A DNA stretch of 64,000 bases from an uncultured Opitutales bacterium (GTDB lineage: Bacteria > Verrucomicrobiota > Verrucomicrobiia > Opitutales > Seribacteraceae), in contig CAJQSI010000063.1 of the NCBI GenBank assembly GCA_905612515.1, positions 1 to 64,000 of the forward strand. Direction: 5' to 3'. Position numbers and translations under genes: made by a program. A model generated the notes under the pieces. That model did not search any database. It worked only from the letters and a program-made list of their open reading frames with translations, and was not told the DNA's origin. Each line of letters opens with the position of its first letter. Positions within the stretch are counted from its first letter, which is position 1. Shown here piece after piece: positions 12,001 to 18,881 of this stretch.

Positions 12001-13627
12001 CGATCTGGTAGGAAGGCCAGCGACCGGTTCCGAGATTGTCTCGGCGAAATTTCGGCCAGTCCGAGTCGGCTAAATCCCACCCCGCCTTGACCGCGTACAG
12101 CTTCTTGTCGAAAGAGCCGAAGTACAGGGTGCCATTCGAATCGATGGTTAGGGAAGAGTCCACCACGTCCCCAATGACGACCGAATGATTTGTCATGCTG
12201 CTGTTCCAGTCCATGGAACCATTCGCATCGATGGCAAAGATATGGTTTTCGCCGCCTCCGAGGTATCCGACGACGTATACGGTTCCGTTTTTGTCTACGA
12301 CCGGCGAACTGTAGAACACGTCGCCAATCGGCTTTTCCCAGTTGGTCACCCCGAAATCGATGTCGATCGAGCGCAGGTATCCGTCCCGAGACATGAAAAA
12401 TACTTCGTTCGACAAACCGATCACAGGAGAGGAATCGACCCTGTCGGCAGTTGCGTACTTCCATCGCAAGACGCCGTTGGTGCCGTTGTCCTCCAATGAA
12501 TAGCAATAGCCATTGGCGCTTCCGAAGTAAATGTTGCCGTACAGGTCGAGGGCAGGGGAGGACTCAATGGAACTATTGGATTCGGAAATCGTATCCACGA
12601 GGTAAGTCCATTTGGAGGTTCCGTCTGGATTTACCGCATGGAAAGTCCCGTTGTCATCACCGAAATAGATGGTGCCGTCCTGACCTAGGGCGGCGGAAGA
12701 GGAGATCGGTTGCTCAGCGAAATACTCCCACTTGATGGAACCATTGGATTCCAGGGCATAGAAGAAGTTGTCGCGTGAACCGAAGTAGATCGTCCCGTCG
12801 GGACCTATCGCTGGTCCCGCCAGAACCAAGCTGTCCGTGGAGAAAGTCCATTTACCCGTCCCGTCAGGATTAATTGCGTGCAGCTTGTTGTCCCAAGATC
12901 CTACGTATATCGTGCCGTCATCAGCGATAGCGGGACTTGAGTCTACCCATTCTCCTGCTTGGTAAGTCCACTTTACGCCGCCGTCGGGATAAAAAGCGTA
13001 AAGGTTATTATCGCCCGAACCAACGTATATCGTGCCGTCTGAGCCGATGGTCGGCGATGAATAGATGGCGCCTCGAGTCGGTTGGCTCCAGACAATGTCT
13101 TGCACCTGTGGAATGTTTTGGGAAGAGCTTGAGTTCATGTCTACAGTCAAGGTGTAGACGGAATCTCCCTGATTGTTTCCGTTTGAGTTAGCTACCAATC
13201 CCGAGGCATAGAATGTGACCATGCCCACGTCGGAGGCAGGTGCCGTCCACTCGAAGGTCCATTGACCCGTAGTGGAAGGGGTGTTGTGCTCGGCGTATCC
13301 TCCGTCTATCGTCATTCCTGAAGATACCGCGGTCAAACTTCCGGCGTTATCATTTCCTGACTTAGCGATGGCTTGAAAGCCGTAACTACTGGCATTCTTG
13401 TCCAGTAATAGGCTCAGTTCGTATGTGCGGTTCGGGGTATAAAAAGACGGAAGGCCTACTATGGTGAAGTTGCTGTCTCCGTTATTTGCGTTACCCGCGT
13501 GACAAGAGGTGCAGTTTAGGGAGGTCGGGGGGTCCCCGGCACGACTGGTAGGAGGGTTAGCTTGATTCGCCAATGCGAAGCTTGTAGAAAGGGCAAAAGC
13601 GGCGACAATTAGAAATCTTAAAATCAT
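6017..13627 (-). CDS. Giant secreted multidomain protein: CxxCH module, PQQ-like propeller, about 23 InlB-type repeats, two cupredoxin-like inserts
   Basis: At 2,536 residues this is the longest gene in the window. A signal peptide ends near residue 20. Residues about 25-165 form a Reeler/choice-of-anchor-like module containing CTSCH (Cys39, Cys42, His43), a possible c-type haem site. Residues about 175-535 are PQQ-like propeller blades (repeated DGTIYVGS units). The rest is about 23 divergent InlB B-repeats with the core GYxFxxWxGxG, several almost identical. Two repeats carry an inserted domain whose motifs HPFYF and FHCGNHAGM (second copy HPFFL and YRCGTHFGM) match His-Cys-His-Met type-1 copper ligands. 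Near the C-terminus is a Trp/Tyr-rich segment (WFWTQRLGWLWTNKD). A likely cell-surface or exported adhesin; redox activity is an inference. Confidence 0.85.
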   Translation of the reverse strand: MILRFLIVAAFALSTSFALANQANPPTSRAGDPPTSLNCTSCHAGNANNGDSNFTIVGLPSFYTPNRTYELSLLLDKNASSYGFQAIAKSGNDNAGSLTAVSSGMTIDGGYAEHNTPSTTGQWTFEWTAPASDVGMVTFYASGLVANSNGNNQGDSVYTLTVDMNSSSSQNIPQVQDIVWSQPTRGAIYSSPTIGSDGTIYVGSGDNNLYAFYPDGGVKWTYQAGEWVDSSPAIADDGTIYVGSWDNKLHAINPDGTGKWTFSTDSLVLAGPAIGPDGTIYFGSRDNFFYALESNGSIKWEYFAEQPISSSAALGQDGTIYFGDDNGTFHAVNPDGTSKWTYLVDTISESNSSIESSPALDLYGNIYFGSANGYCYSLEDNGTNGVLRWKYATADRVDSSPVIGLSNEVFFMSRDGYLRSIDIDFGVTNWEKPIGDVFYSSPVVDKNGTVYVVGYLGGGENHIFAIDANGSMDWNSSMTNHSVVIGDVVDSSLTIDSNGTLYFGSFDKKLYAVKAGWDLADSDWPKFRRDNLGTGRWPSYQIDANASPVGSGTIAGAGVHNQGATATLTATATTGYTFSHWSGDSNETNGTISLAATQHRSVTAHFTLNPYTLSATGGTGGSVSGAGVFDYGTVAAISATPDTGYSFKDWTGDGIADLNASNTTVLITQDRNVTATFTINQHTLIASGGVGGTVSGAGTFDWNSSAPITATPNTGYSFTGWVGTGITNPSDANTTVLMTQDRNVSATFLINSYSLTTSSGSGGSVSSSGNHDHGTQATITATSQTGYTFTGWIGEGITDLNASTTTVDMTQDRNASASFSISRYTLLASAVIGGSVTGSGTFDWNSSAPISASSSVGYQFTGWVGVGITNTSDANTTVLMTQDRNASTTFLINSYALSVSAVTTGGGVSSPGSHNHGTQATITATPQTGYSFIGWGGVGIADVNASTTTVDMTLDRNVSASFSINRYTLLASAVTGGSVTGSGTFDWNSSVPIAATPNAEYLFTGWSGTGITDVNSSLTTVVMTQDRNVSAIFQLKNYDLNATAATGGTATGSGTFQHGTDANITATPSPGYHFTGWSGSGVADPNSTITTTSVTQSRSVSANFAINQYNLIVSAGPNGTTIGPGTFSHGAQAAISATPESGYEFAGWLGSGISDVNASTTTIDMTQDRNVSVSFAIRQFTLILTAGEGGSTTGSGTYDYNSTANISAASNLGYDFTGWTGAGVSNSNEVNATVHMTSDRNVTANFQAKTYLLTIVSTGGGGATGTGTFAYGTDANVTGTPASGYVFAGWAGEGLADLNASSTSVHMTQDRNVSATFTPQVFQLQLTSTVGGSATGDGNFSYGATAPITAVPDLGYFFTGWTGGGISDTSSSSTNVSITQDRNVSANFELVPANWKIVQTFASPIGSGSTSGGGTYEENSSVTLSATPATGYQFLGWSVSGGTLTNPLSLNSATVALDLNSDANATAHFSALRHQLDLVATTGGSTSEDGNYSHGETVSISVTPDTGYSFSEWEVNGTIVFAVTTAPRQFDSSVNAFLINGQESPALTLARGNTYQFILDGSSTANHPFYFSTDSSGGGNGYVGEYLDGVTNSRATSGTISITVDIGAPSTLYFHCGNHAGMGNVIHVMDATSLIDSLDIGTTTVDLNASFALRANFSLNQHVLTVNSGSGGSTTGGGTFHYGTEANVTASPDSGYAFAGWAGTGIASPTSETTTVTVNDDRVITANFEVAQYALSLSSTPQEGGSTGGAGTYPHGTAASISAIPSTGYRFSNWSGGSPTDENASSTTQMLTSPATLSAVFEKLPYSVTVTVSPIGTGSTTGSGTHLHGDSFTLTATPASGYQFEQWTGTAFASPNSSTQTISATGDLVLSAVFSPRPIQVNVFASGPGTATGSQATVFGQTTNVQALPDNGAYFFGWQVTGATANDPNSVSTELFLGNDVAEVNATAFFAANPHKLVLFTDGNHSPFGSGTYERGSSVSISAIPEVGHQLSAWELNGTVEYEVTVSPRQLSAGQSAYYVDNRESPDLTLVRGITYRFSLDGNTTADHPFFLTTGDDNASGYAGEFLNDVSGSRSSSGFLAFTPDSSTPNALRYRCGTHFGMGGILNVIDLTSLPTPASPAITMNADLSLRAKFTLKNHLLTVLAGEGGTVYGNGTFAYGTDANVTAEPNIGYVFNGWTGPNVLSPSLATTHIHLIDDTNVTANFVKAQYTLNLTSEPPEGGEVAGGGQFEYGASNAITAIPATGYQFARWTGGGTPTDANASVTTVSLSENTILTATFEKIKYEVQVTSVPLGAGTISGTGFYELDENVTLVANPIKGYEFSHWSGAIQNASTSLTQNISVTGNVNLVVTFERHPDAGTLSFALDAITVEAGWKESSWFGYFHQASPNWAYHNDYGWIFTQPENDSSMWFWTQRLGWLWTNKDVYPHAWSQNTFEWNYFSRLSDGSFAYYNYLTSSWESIATTYEIMVVSFPIDGGTISGGGIYEEGATAVLQSTPAEGYIFKQWFGDASGTDSPLSTKATGDLIIYGQFIQSSP
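6460..12010 (-). repeat. Tandem repeat array coding for InlB-type repeats
   Basis: Runs of about 230-bp coding units within the giant gene, each encoding roughly 75 residues. Units in the middle of the array (about 9.5-11.9 kb) are the most alike: the stretch encoding TGSGTFDWNSS recurs almost unchanged several times, suggesting recent duplication or gene conversion. Units toward the C-terminal end have diverged further. Confidence 0.75.
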
Positions 13628-13765
13628 GAGCGATTATGGGGACAGAACAAAAGGGAAGCTAGCTTCTAACTATTATATTAGCCCGAATTGTTGAAATCTT
13701 GCAAAGTAATTGATGCAGATTAGTCTTGGGTTTCGTAAGTTATTGGCTGTTAGTGGGTAACTGGT

Positions 13766-15163
13766 TTAATTGTGTTTTGCCATTTCGATCCTCACGAGGA
13801 AACACGAACCTTCTGAACTGGAAGATTCAAGCGAAACCTCGGCCTCGATGCGATGGGCCAGTTCGCGGCAGATTGCGAGACCCACGCCAGTTCCGCCGGG
13901 TTTGGAGCTTTGGACTGGTCGGAAAAGTCGCTCACGGATTTGTTCGGGTACGCCTTTGCCATCGTCCCTTACGCGAAGTTCCAAGTTTTCAGCCTCTTGC
14001 TTCCCTTCCAGTTTCACCTCTCCCTCGATAGACACCTCGATGGCGTTCTGCCCCAGATTTAGCAGGATGGGGAGCAGCAGGTTTGCTCGCAGGTTGTCCA
14101 ATTCGATTTCGGGGGCAACATTTTCGATTGTGAGTTTCACGTTAGCCTTTTCGGCGGCAGGGTGGAGTCGTTGGCGAGCCAACTCGAGGATTTCGGTCAG
14201 GCTGAACGAATAGGTGACCTCGTCGGCTTCAGTCTCGTTCAAGGTTCCGAGCGTTTCCTGTATGATGGCTTGCATTCGGTCGGTGGCTTCTGTCAAGAGA
14301 CGTCCATCTTCTCCAGCATCGCCTCCTTCCTCTCGTTGCTCCCGCGCATAGTCCCGTAGGCCCGCCAAGGGATTCTTCAAGGCGTGCATCAAGTGGGAGG
14401 TCACGGCTCCTACGCCGGCGGCCTTACAGGCTTGGGCCAAGCGTTGGTTAGACTCCACCAGTTTTTGCGTTCTTTCGGCCAAGGCATCTTGGGAACGCCT
14501 TAGTCGTCGCAGGAAAGATATAAAGACGAGCAATATGAGACCGCCGCCACCCGTGAAGGCGAACAAGCCTTGGCGAATCAGTTTCCCGTCGAGGGCTTTA
14601 CGTTCGGCAGCCAGAGGATCGCCTTCCATCTGTAATAAGATGAAGCCCGATTCTCGATCCTCCCCCAACCAATGAAGAATGGAAAGTTGGGCGGGCTCTC
14701 GGAACTGGACCAGTGGAGTATTGCGGGCGATTTCGAAGTCGGCTGCGGTAGGAAGAACTTCATCTTCGATTGCACTGAAGGAGGCGAGAGCATCTCCCTC
14801 GTCATCGAATGATATCGCTCCCTTGACTTCGGGGATTTCCAATGCTCGCAAGGCGCTTTCCTCCAAGACCTCCTCGCTGTCGTGAAGAAGTTCGTTCATT
14901 CCGAGCTCGATGTAGTCCAAATCCCGAACCAGGGCATCGTCCGCAACCATCTTGAACGTTTCCTCAACCAGTGGGGTCATTGCCCCCGCAATGCGAGCGA
15001 GAGCTTCCGTCCGCAATTGTTCGCGGAGGTCGAACAGCAAAACCGCAAGCATTACCCCATAGGTGGCGAGTATTATGGCAAGAGTTCTTCGCGAACCCAG
15101 AAAGCCCTCCTGTGTCCCTTTAATTGAATTACCCATCTTAACAAAATGGTTCAGTTCGACCAT
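13766..15163 (-). CDS. Membrane sensor histidine kinase
   Basis: A 465-residue two-component kinase. Two transmembrane segments (about 27-45 and 203-218) enclose a periplasmic sensor of about 155 residues. The dimerisation helix carries the phosphoacceptor His260 in SHLMHALKNPL, and the ATPase domain has the N box (LLNLGQNAIEVS), G1 (DDGKGVPE) and G2 (GGTGVGLAICREL). The ATG at 15161-15163 has AGGA about 7 bases upstream, and the gene overlaps the stop of the preceding barrel gene by 13 bases, so the two are translationally linked. The likely partner is the NtrC-type regulator at 18882-20303, the only response regulator in the window. Confidence 0.9.
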   Translation of the reverse strand: MVELNHFVKMGNSIKGTQEGFLGSRRTLAIILATYGVMLAVLLFDLREQLRTEALARIAGAMTPLVEETFKMVADDALVRDLDYIELGMNELLHDSEEVLEESALRALEIPEVKGAISFDDEGDALASFSAIEDEVLPTAADFEIARNTPLVQFREPAQLSILHWLGEDRESGFILLQMEGDPLAAERKALDGKLIRQGLFAFTGGGGLILLVFISFLRRLRRSQDALAERTQKLVESNQRLAQACKAAGVGAVTSHLMHALKNPLAGLRDYAREQREEGGDAGEDGRLLTEATDRMQAIIQETLGTLNETEADEVTYSFSLTEILELARQRLHPAAEKANVKLTIENVAPEIELDNLRANLLLPILLNLGQNAIEVSIEGEVKLEGKQEAENLELRVRDDGKGVPEQIRERLFRPVQSSKPGGTGVGLAICRELAHRIEAEVSLESSSSEGSCFLVRIEMAKHN

Positions 15164-16326
15164 TTCATTCCTGCGGAAAATACGTTTGCCTCGTATTCGT
15201 AGTCAGGATCGTTGGATTCGTCTCGTTCACTTTTCCATACGGCAAAGATATTCCACTTCTCATTAATTTTACGATCTGCCTCAAACTCGTTGGCAATGCC
15301 ATTTCTTTTGAAAAGTTCACTGGCCGAGGTTTTTCTGATATCGTATTTGGAATGAGAGGCTCTTATCGTTGCCGAAAGGGTCCATGGGCCTATTTCGTGA
15401 GAAAGCTTCAGGTTTCCGTTGAGGCTCGTATAATCGTAATATCCGCCTGCATTGTCAGTGGTTTTGTGGACGTATCCAGATAGGCTCACTTCCCAGTCAT
15501 CTTCTTTTCCAAGAGTTCTTGATCCGTTAATTCCCGATCCCACCGTACGAGTCTCAGAGGTGGAGTTCATGGAGAATCCATCTCTGTCCTTTTGCAGGCG
15601 TTCATCATAGTCTTTCCATCTACTGAAAATGTAAAAGTTTATGGCTCTGTCCTTTTCGCCTTTCCACTTCAGGATCGATCGAAATTCCTTTTCTCCGTAA
15701 TCCTCTGAACTCATGGCGTAGATGTCTCGGGCGGCGGCCAATTCCAAAGTCCCCGTGAGGCCTTCTCCCAACGGAAACGATACGAACGGACGCATTTCGC
15801 TCTTGTTCGATTGGACCATGAAGGAATAGGGGGAATCGAGGTTCTCCGACATATCGAAAACCATATCGTAATAGGTGTGACGTAACCGTATCCCCCTCCC
15901 GAATCCCGTGGTGGGGGAAGTCACCGAGTATTCGGCTTGCGCCAGAGCTATTCCGGTCAGGTCGAGGCTTGGTATGCCACTGTAGTAATTGCCCTCGCCG
16001 TAAAGGTATATGTAAAGAACGCTAGCGTCCTTTCCCATTCGCAGCAAGAACGCGTCCACGCTCGCTGCAGCGAAGCCAGCCTCCGTTTGTAGGTGAGGAC
16101 CTTGGAGCGGGTTGTCGGAATGTCCGCCCCCGAGCATTAAATTTAAGTTTTTCGACCATGGGGAAGGCTTCTTCTCGAGTGCCTCTTCGAGCCCTTCTCC
16201 AAAAAGTAGTTCCTCCAGCATTTCGTCCGTGAAGTTTCCGTCCTCTTGGGCGTGAATAAGGCCTAGGGGAATAGACAGTCCCATGAGCATAGCCATGGGG
16301 GCAAGAGCAACGAATCTCAAATGCAT
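15151..16326 (-). CDS. Putative outer-membrane beta-barrel protein
   Basis: About 391 residues. Of several in-frame starts I prefer the ATG at 16324-16326, which gives a clean signal peptide (MHLRFVALAPMAMLMGLSIP, cleavage near IHAQ). The mature protein has an acidic helical start (DEMLEELLFGEGLEEALE), then alternating amphipathic strands such as LNLMLGGGHSDNP and ends in an aromatic-containing strand. This is the pattern of a single barrel of roughly 16-18 strands, but no named family was recognised. Co-translated with the histidine kinase downstream, it could be a surface sensor or a channel for the kinase input. Confidence 0.7.
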   Translation of the reverse strand: MHLRFVALAPMAMLMGLSIPLGLIHAQEDGNFTDEMLEELLFGEGLEEALEKKPSPWSKNLNLMLGGGHSDNPLQGPHLQTEAGFAAASVDAFLLRMGKDASVLYIYLYGEGNYYSGIPSLDLTGIALAQAEYSVTSPTTGFGRGIRLRHTYYDMVFDMSENLDSPYSFMVQSNKSEMRPFVSFPLGEGLTGTLELAAARDIYAMSSEDYGEKEFRSILKWKGEKDRAINFYIFSRWKDYDERLQKDRDGFSMNSTSETRTVGSGINGSRTLGKEDDWEVSLSGYVHKTTDNAGGYYDYTSLNGNLKLSHEIGPWTLSATIRASHSKYDIRKTSASELFKRNGIANEFEADRKINEKWNIFAVWKSERDESNDPDYEYEANVFSAGMKWSN

Positions 16327-16480
16327 ATTCAAGCTTTCGATTCTCTCATGGTTAGAGAAAATTGGAAAGAGGAATTCATCAGGCAAAAAGAAGACTGAAC
16401 GAAGTAAGCCTTGTCATCTTGCAGTGGCGAAGCGGCGAACGTCTCTCGAGGAAAAGGCTCGAACATCTCCTCAATATCTC

Positions 16481-16516
16481 AAAAAAGAGGAGACGAACCT
16501 AGGTCCGTCTCCTCTT
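16481..16516 (-). terminator. Intrinsic terminator after the coiled-coil gene pair
   Basis: On the minus strand, GAGGAGACG (complement of 16506-16514) and CGTCTCCTC (complement of 16487-16495) form a 9-bp stem, extendable through the inner CCTAGG palindrome, followed by six T. It ends the transcription unit of the gene at 16572-17831 and separates it from the barrel/kinase pair. Confidence 0.85.
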
Positions 16517-16571
16517 CTGCCGGTCGCGTGGTCGGCAGATTTTCCTTCGCGAAACTGTTTAAATGATTAGG

Positions 16572-17831
16572 TTAGCGTGAAGTGCGACTGGAGCCTTCTT
16601 CCTTGGTGTTCCTCACTTCTTTACGCAACTCCTTTTGGGCAGCCTTCAACTCCTCGTGCTTCTCTTTTTGAGCAGTCCGGAACTCGTCGAGCGCAGCTTT
16701 CCTAGCGGTTGCTTGCTCGGCGACGAGTCTTTTAATGTTTATAGCGACTTCTTCTTGGTTGGCGTTTTCCTTTGCCTCGGCAATTTTAGCTGCTAGTTCG
16801 TCTTGAGCTTCTTTCAATTTGTTGCTTACTGCCTTTCTCGCCACATGCAAGGTCTTCTCGACTTTTTTGACTTCCGCAATCTTTGCCTTTACCGCGGCGG
16901 GAGGTTCGGGGCGTTCCTTGCGCTCAGGACGTTTTGCCTTTAGCTCTTCGTGTACTTTGTCGGCGGCTTCCTTGATCGCAGCGAAGCGAGCTTCGTTGTC
17001 CTTCTTGAATTCCTCGACTGCCTTGCGAGCGTCTTCCCTAGAGGCATCATCACCAAGTTGGGATAGCTTGGCCTTCATTTCTTCCATTAGGCCTTTCTTG
17101 TCACTCTTGATGCCGGCTAACTCGGCCTTGGTCTCATCGGAAAATTCTGGGCGAGGAGGAGCTGGTGGACGTACTACAGGTGGGCGTTTGGGTTCGGGCT
17201 TGGGCCTGTCCTTTTTGGCTAAGTCCGACTTGGCGTTCCTTTCGATCCAAGCACAAAGCGTGCTGCTTCCCATTCCTTCAAAGCCCTTGGGCAATGGGCG
17301 GAGGTCTTTAGTCTGTATGGCAGGAGGACGTCCCCAGTGCGGAGGGAATTTCTTTGGTGGCTCCGGTCGTGGTGGGAAGATGCAGATGACGACTTCAGGT
17401 ATTTTCTTGAGTTCGGCCAAACGAGTTTCAAGAACCCTGAGATCGGCTTGATTCAGGGCTAATGATTTACCGAGTGGTGATTCTGGATGAGTTTCTTCCT
17501 CGGAAAACTTGTTGCGTTCGGCCCATTCCTTCTTCTCGGCAATTAACCGCTCGATATGCTTGTATTCCGCAACCGGATCGGGTTTCTCAGGTTTTTCAAC
17601 CTCAGGGCGAGGCTTTCCAACCGGCTGACCGGCACCCGCTTGAAGACGATCGTCAATGCGATCCTTGTCGCTGTCGATCCAGTTTTGGATTTTCGGACCA
17701 GGAGTGACGAAACCTTCATTGTCGAGCCATTGGCCGAACAATCGCTCCCTGTCAGGTGCTTTATCGTTGGCAAATGTAATTGAACCGAGGCCCATCGACA
17801 GAGCCATTAAGACTGATGCTAATTTTTTCAT
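16572..17831 (-). CDS. Periplasmic Lys/Glu/Ala-rich coiled-coil protein A
   Basis: A 419-residue protein with a signal peptide (MKKLASVLMALSMGLGSITFA). An acidic N-terminal part (ERLFGQWLDNEGFV, then DSDKDRIDDRL) is followed by Pro-rich linkers and by a long charged helical region rich in Lys, Glu and Ala. From SDETKAELAGIKSDKKGL to the C-terminus it is clearly paralogous to the next gene upstream, down to the shared SRTS ending. The N-terminal half is unique. Function unknown. Size, secretion and helical repeats suggest an envelope chaperone or stress protein, but no Spy/CpxP motif was found. It is 38 bases after its paralog and shares its promoter. Confidence 0.7.
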   Translation of the reverse strand: MKKLASVLMALSMGLGSITFANDKAPDRERLFGQWLDNEGFVTPGPKIQNWIDSDKDRIDDRLQAGAGQPVGKPRPEVEKPEKPDPVAEYKHIERLIAEKKEWAERNKFSEEETHPESPLGKSLALNQADLRVLETRLAELKKIPEVVICIFPPRPEPPKKFPPHWGRPPAIQTKDLRPLPKGFEGMGSSTLCAWIERNAKSDLAKKDRPKPEPKRPPVVRPPAPPRPEFSDETKAELAGIKSDKKGLMEEMKAKLSQLGDDASREDARKAVEEFKKDNEARFAAIKEAADKVHEELKAKRPERKERPEPPAAVKAKIAEVKKVEKTLHVARKAVSNKLKEAQDELAAKIAEAKENANQEEVAINIKRLVAEQATARKAALDEFRTAQKEKHEELKAAQKELRKEVRNTKEEGSSRTSR

Positions 17832-17869
17832 TCTTTTTTGGTGTTTGATTAATTAAAAGTGGAGGAGAT

Positions 17870-18688
17870 TTACTCGGAGGTCCGACTGTCGCCAGTTTCC
17901 TTCGCAGCTCGGACGGCTTCCTTTAGTTCTTTGTGAGCGGCCTTCAGTTCTTCATGCTTGTCCTTGTTGTCGGACTTAAACTTCTCGATAAGAGCCTTGC
18001 GGTCTTCTTTCGTGGCATCTTTGAGTTCTTTTCTAAGGTCGTTCCGAGACTCATGGAGCTTTTTGCCTACTGCCTTAACTGCGGCAATCTTGGCTTTGAT
18101 CTCGGGAGTGGGTTCCGGGCGTTTCTTACGTTCGGGGCGTGCAGCTTTCAAGGCTTCGTGAACCTTGTCGGAAGCTGCTTTGATTGCGTCGAAACGATCT
18201 TTGTTGGCTTCGCGGAAGGTTTCGACTGCGGCTCTTACGTCCTCTTTCGATGAATCCTTGCCAAGTCCAAGTTTTTCAAGCTCTTCGCCAATTGCAGCCT
18301 TAAGTGCATCCTTGTCACTCTTTATAGATTTCAGTTGAGCTTTAGTTTCGTCGGAAAGCTCTGGTTTGGCAGGTCGGACTTGGGGGCGCTTGATCAGTGG
18401 TCTCTTGGCGTCGGTTTGAGGCTTTTTGCCTTTGCCTAATTCCCTTTTCCCTCCAACTGCTTTCTTGTCGCCCAGAGACTTTGTCAAACTATCCCATTTG
18501 GCTTTTGCCTCATCCTCGGTGAGTTTCCCGGCGGCAATTGCCTCTTTAAGGCTTTTACCAAATGCTGCGAGCTTGGAAGAATCAGGTGCTTTACGCACTG
18601 CGGTAAGTGCTTTTCGCTCTTCAGAAAAGGCCAACGAACCCATTGCTAGAATTCCTGTGGCGAGAATGATGATGATTGATTTTTTCAT
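17870..18688 (-). CDS. Periplasmic Lys/Glu/Ala-rich coiled-coil protein B (paralog)
   Basis: About 272 residues from the ATG at 18686-18688, the start that gives a proper signal peptide (MKKSIIIILATGILAMGSLA). The mature protein is nearly all charged helix. The block from SDETKAQLKSIKSDKDAL through ARPERKKRPEP to SRTSE repeats in its downstream neighbour, so the pair arose by tandem duplication. A segment KLTEDEAKAKWDSLTKSL resembles the short helical hairpins of small periplasmic stress proteins. It is first in the transcription unit, about 30 nt after the start predicted from the sigma-54 promoter at 18729-18744. Function unknown. Confidence 0.7.
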   Translation of the reverse strand: MKKSIIIILATGILAMGSLAFSEERKALTAVRKAPDSSKLAAFGKSLKEAIAAGKLTEDEAKAKWDSLTKSLGDKKAVGGKRELGKGKKPQTDAKRPLIKRPQVRPAKPELSDETKAQLKSIKSDKDALKAAIGEELEKLGLGKDSSKEDVRAAVETFREANKDRFDAIKAASDKVHEALKAARPERKKRPEPTPEIKAKIAAVKAVGKKLHESRNDLRKELKDATKEDRKALIEKFKSDNKDKHEELKAAHKELKEAVRAAKETGDSRTSE

Positions 18689-18728
18689 AAAAACTTGAAC
18701 TTGAATTAATAAATTATCCAATTCCCTT

Positions 18729-18744
18729 TGCATTGTTTATGCCA
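18729..18744 (-). promoter_or_regulatory. Sigma-54 (-24/-12) promoter candidate
   Basis: The minus strand reads TGGCATAAACAATGCA, with the obligatory GG and GC exactly 10 bases apart and good agreement with TGGCAC-N5-TTGCA. It sits 40 bases before the start codon of the first coiled-coil gene, and the next gene upstream encodes a sigma-54 activator. Confidence 0.65.
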
Positions 18745-18881
18745 CTTCTACAAGTTTTCCTAATACGCTTAAACATAGAAAGATAGGGAGTTTGTTCTTT
18801 GGTCTTAACTTGTGGCTGTTCTTTGTTTTTTGGTGAATATTCCCCATGGCGGGAGATGTGGTGGGGATTATTTCCCAACCT

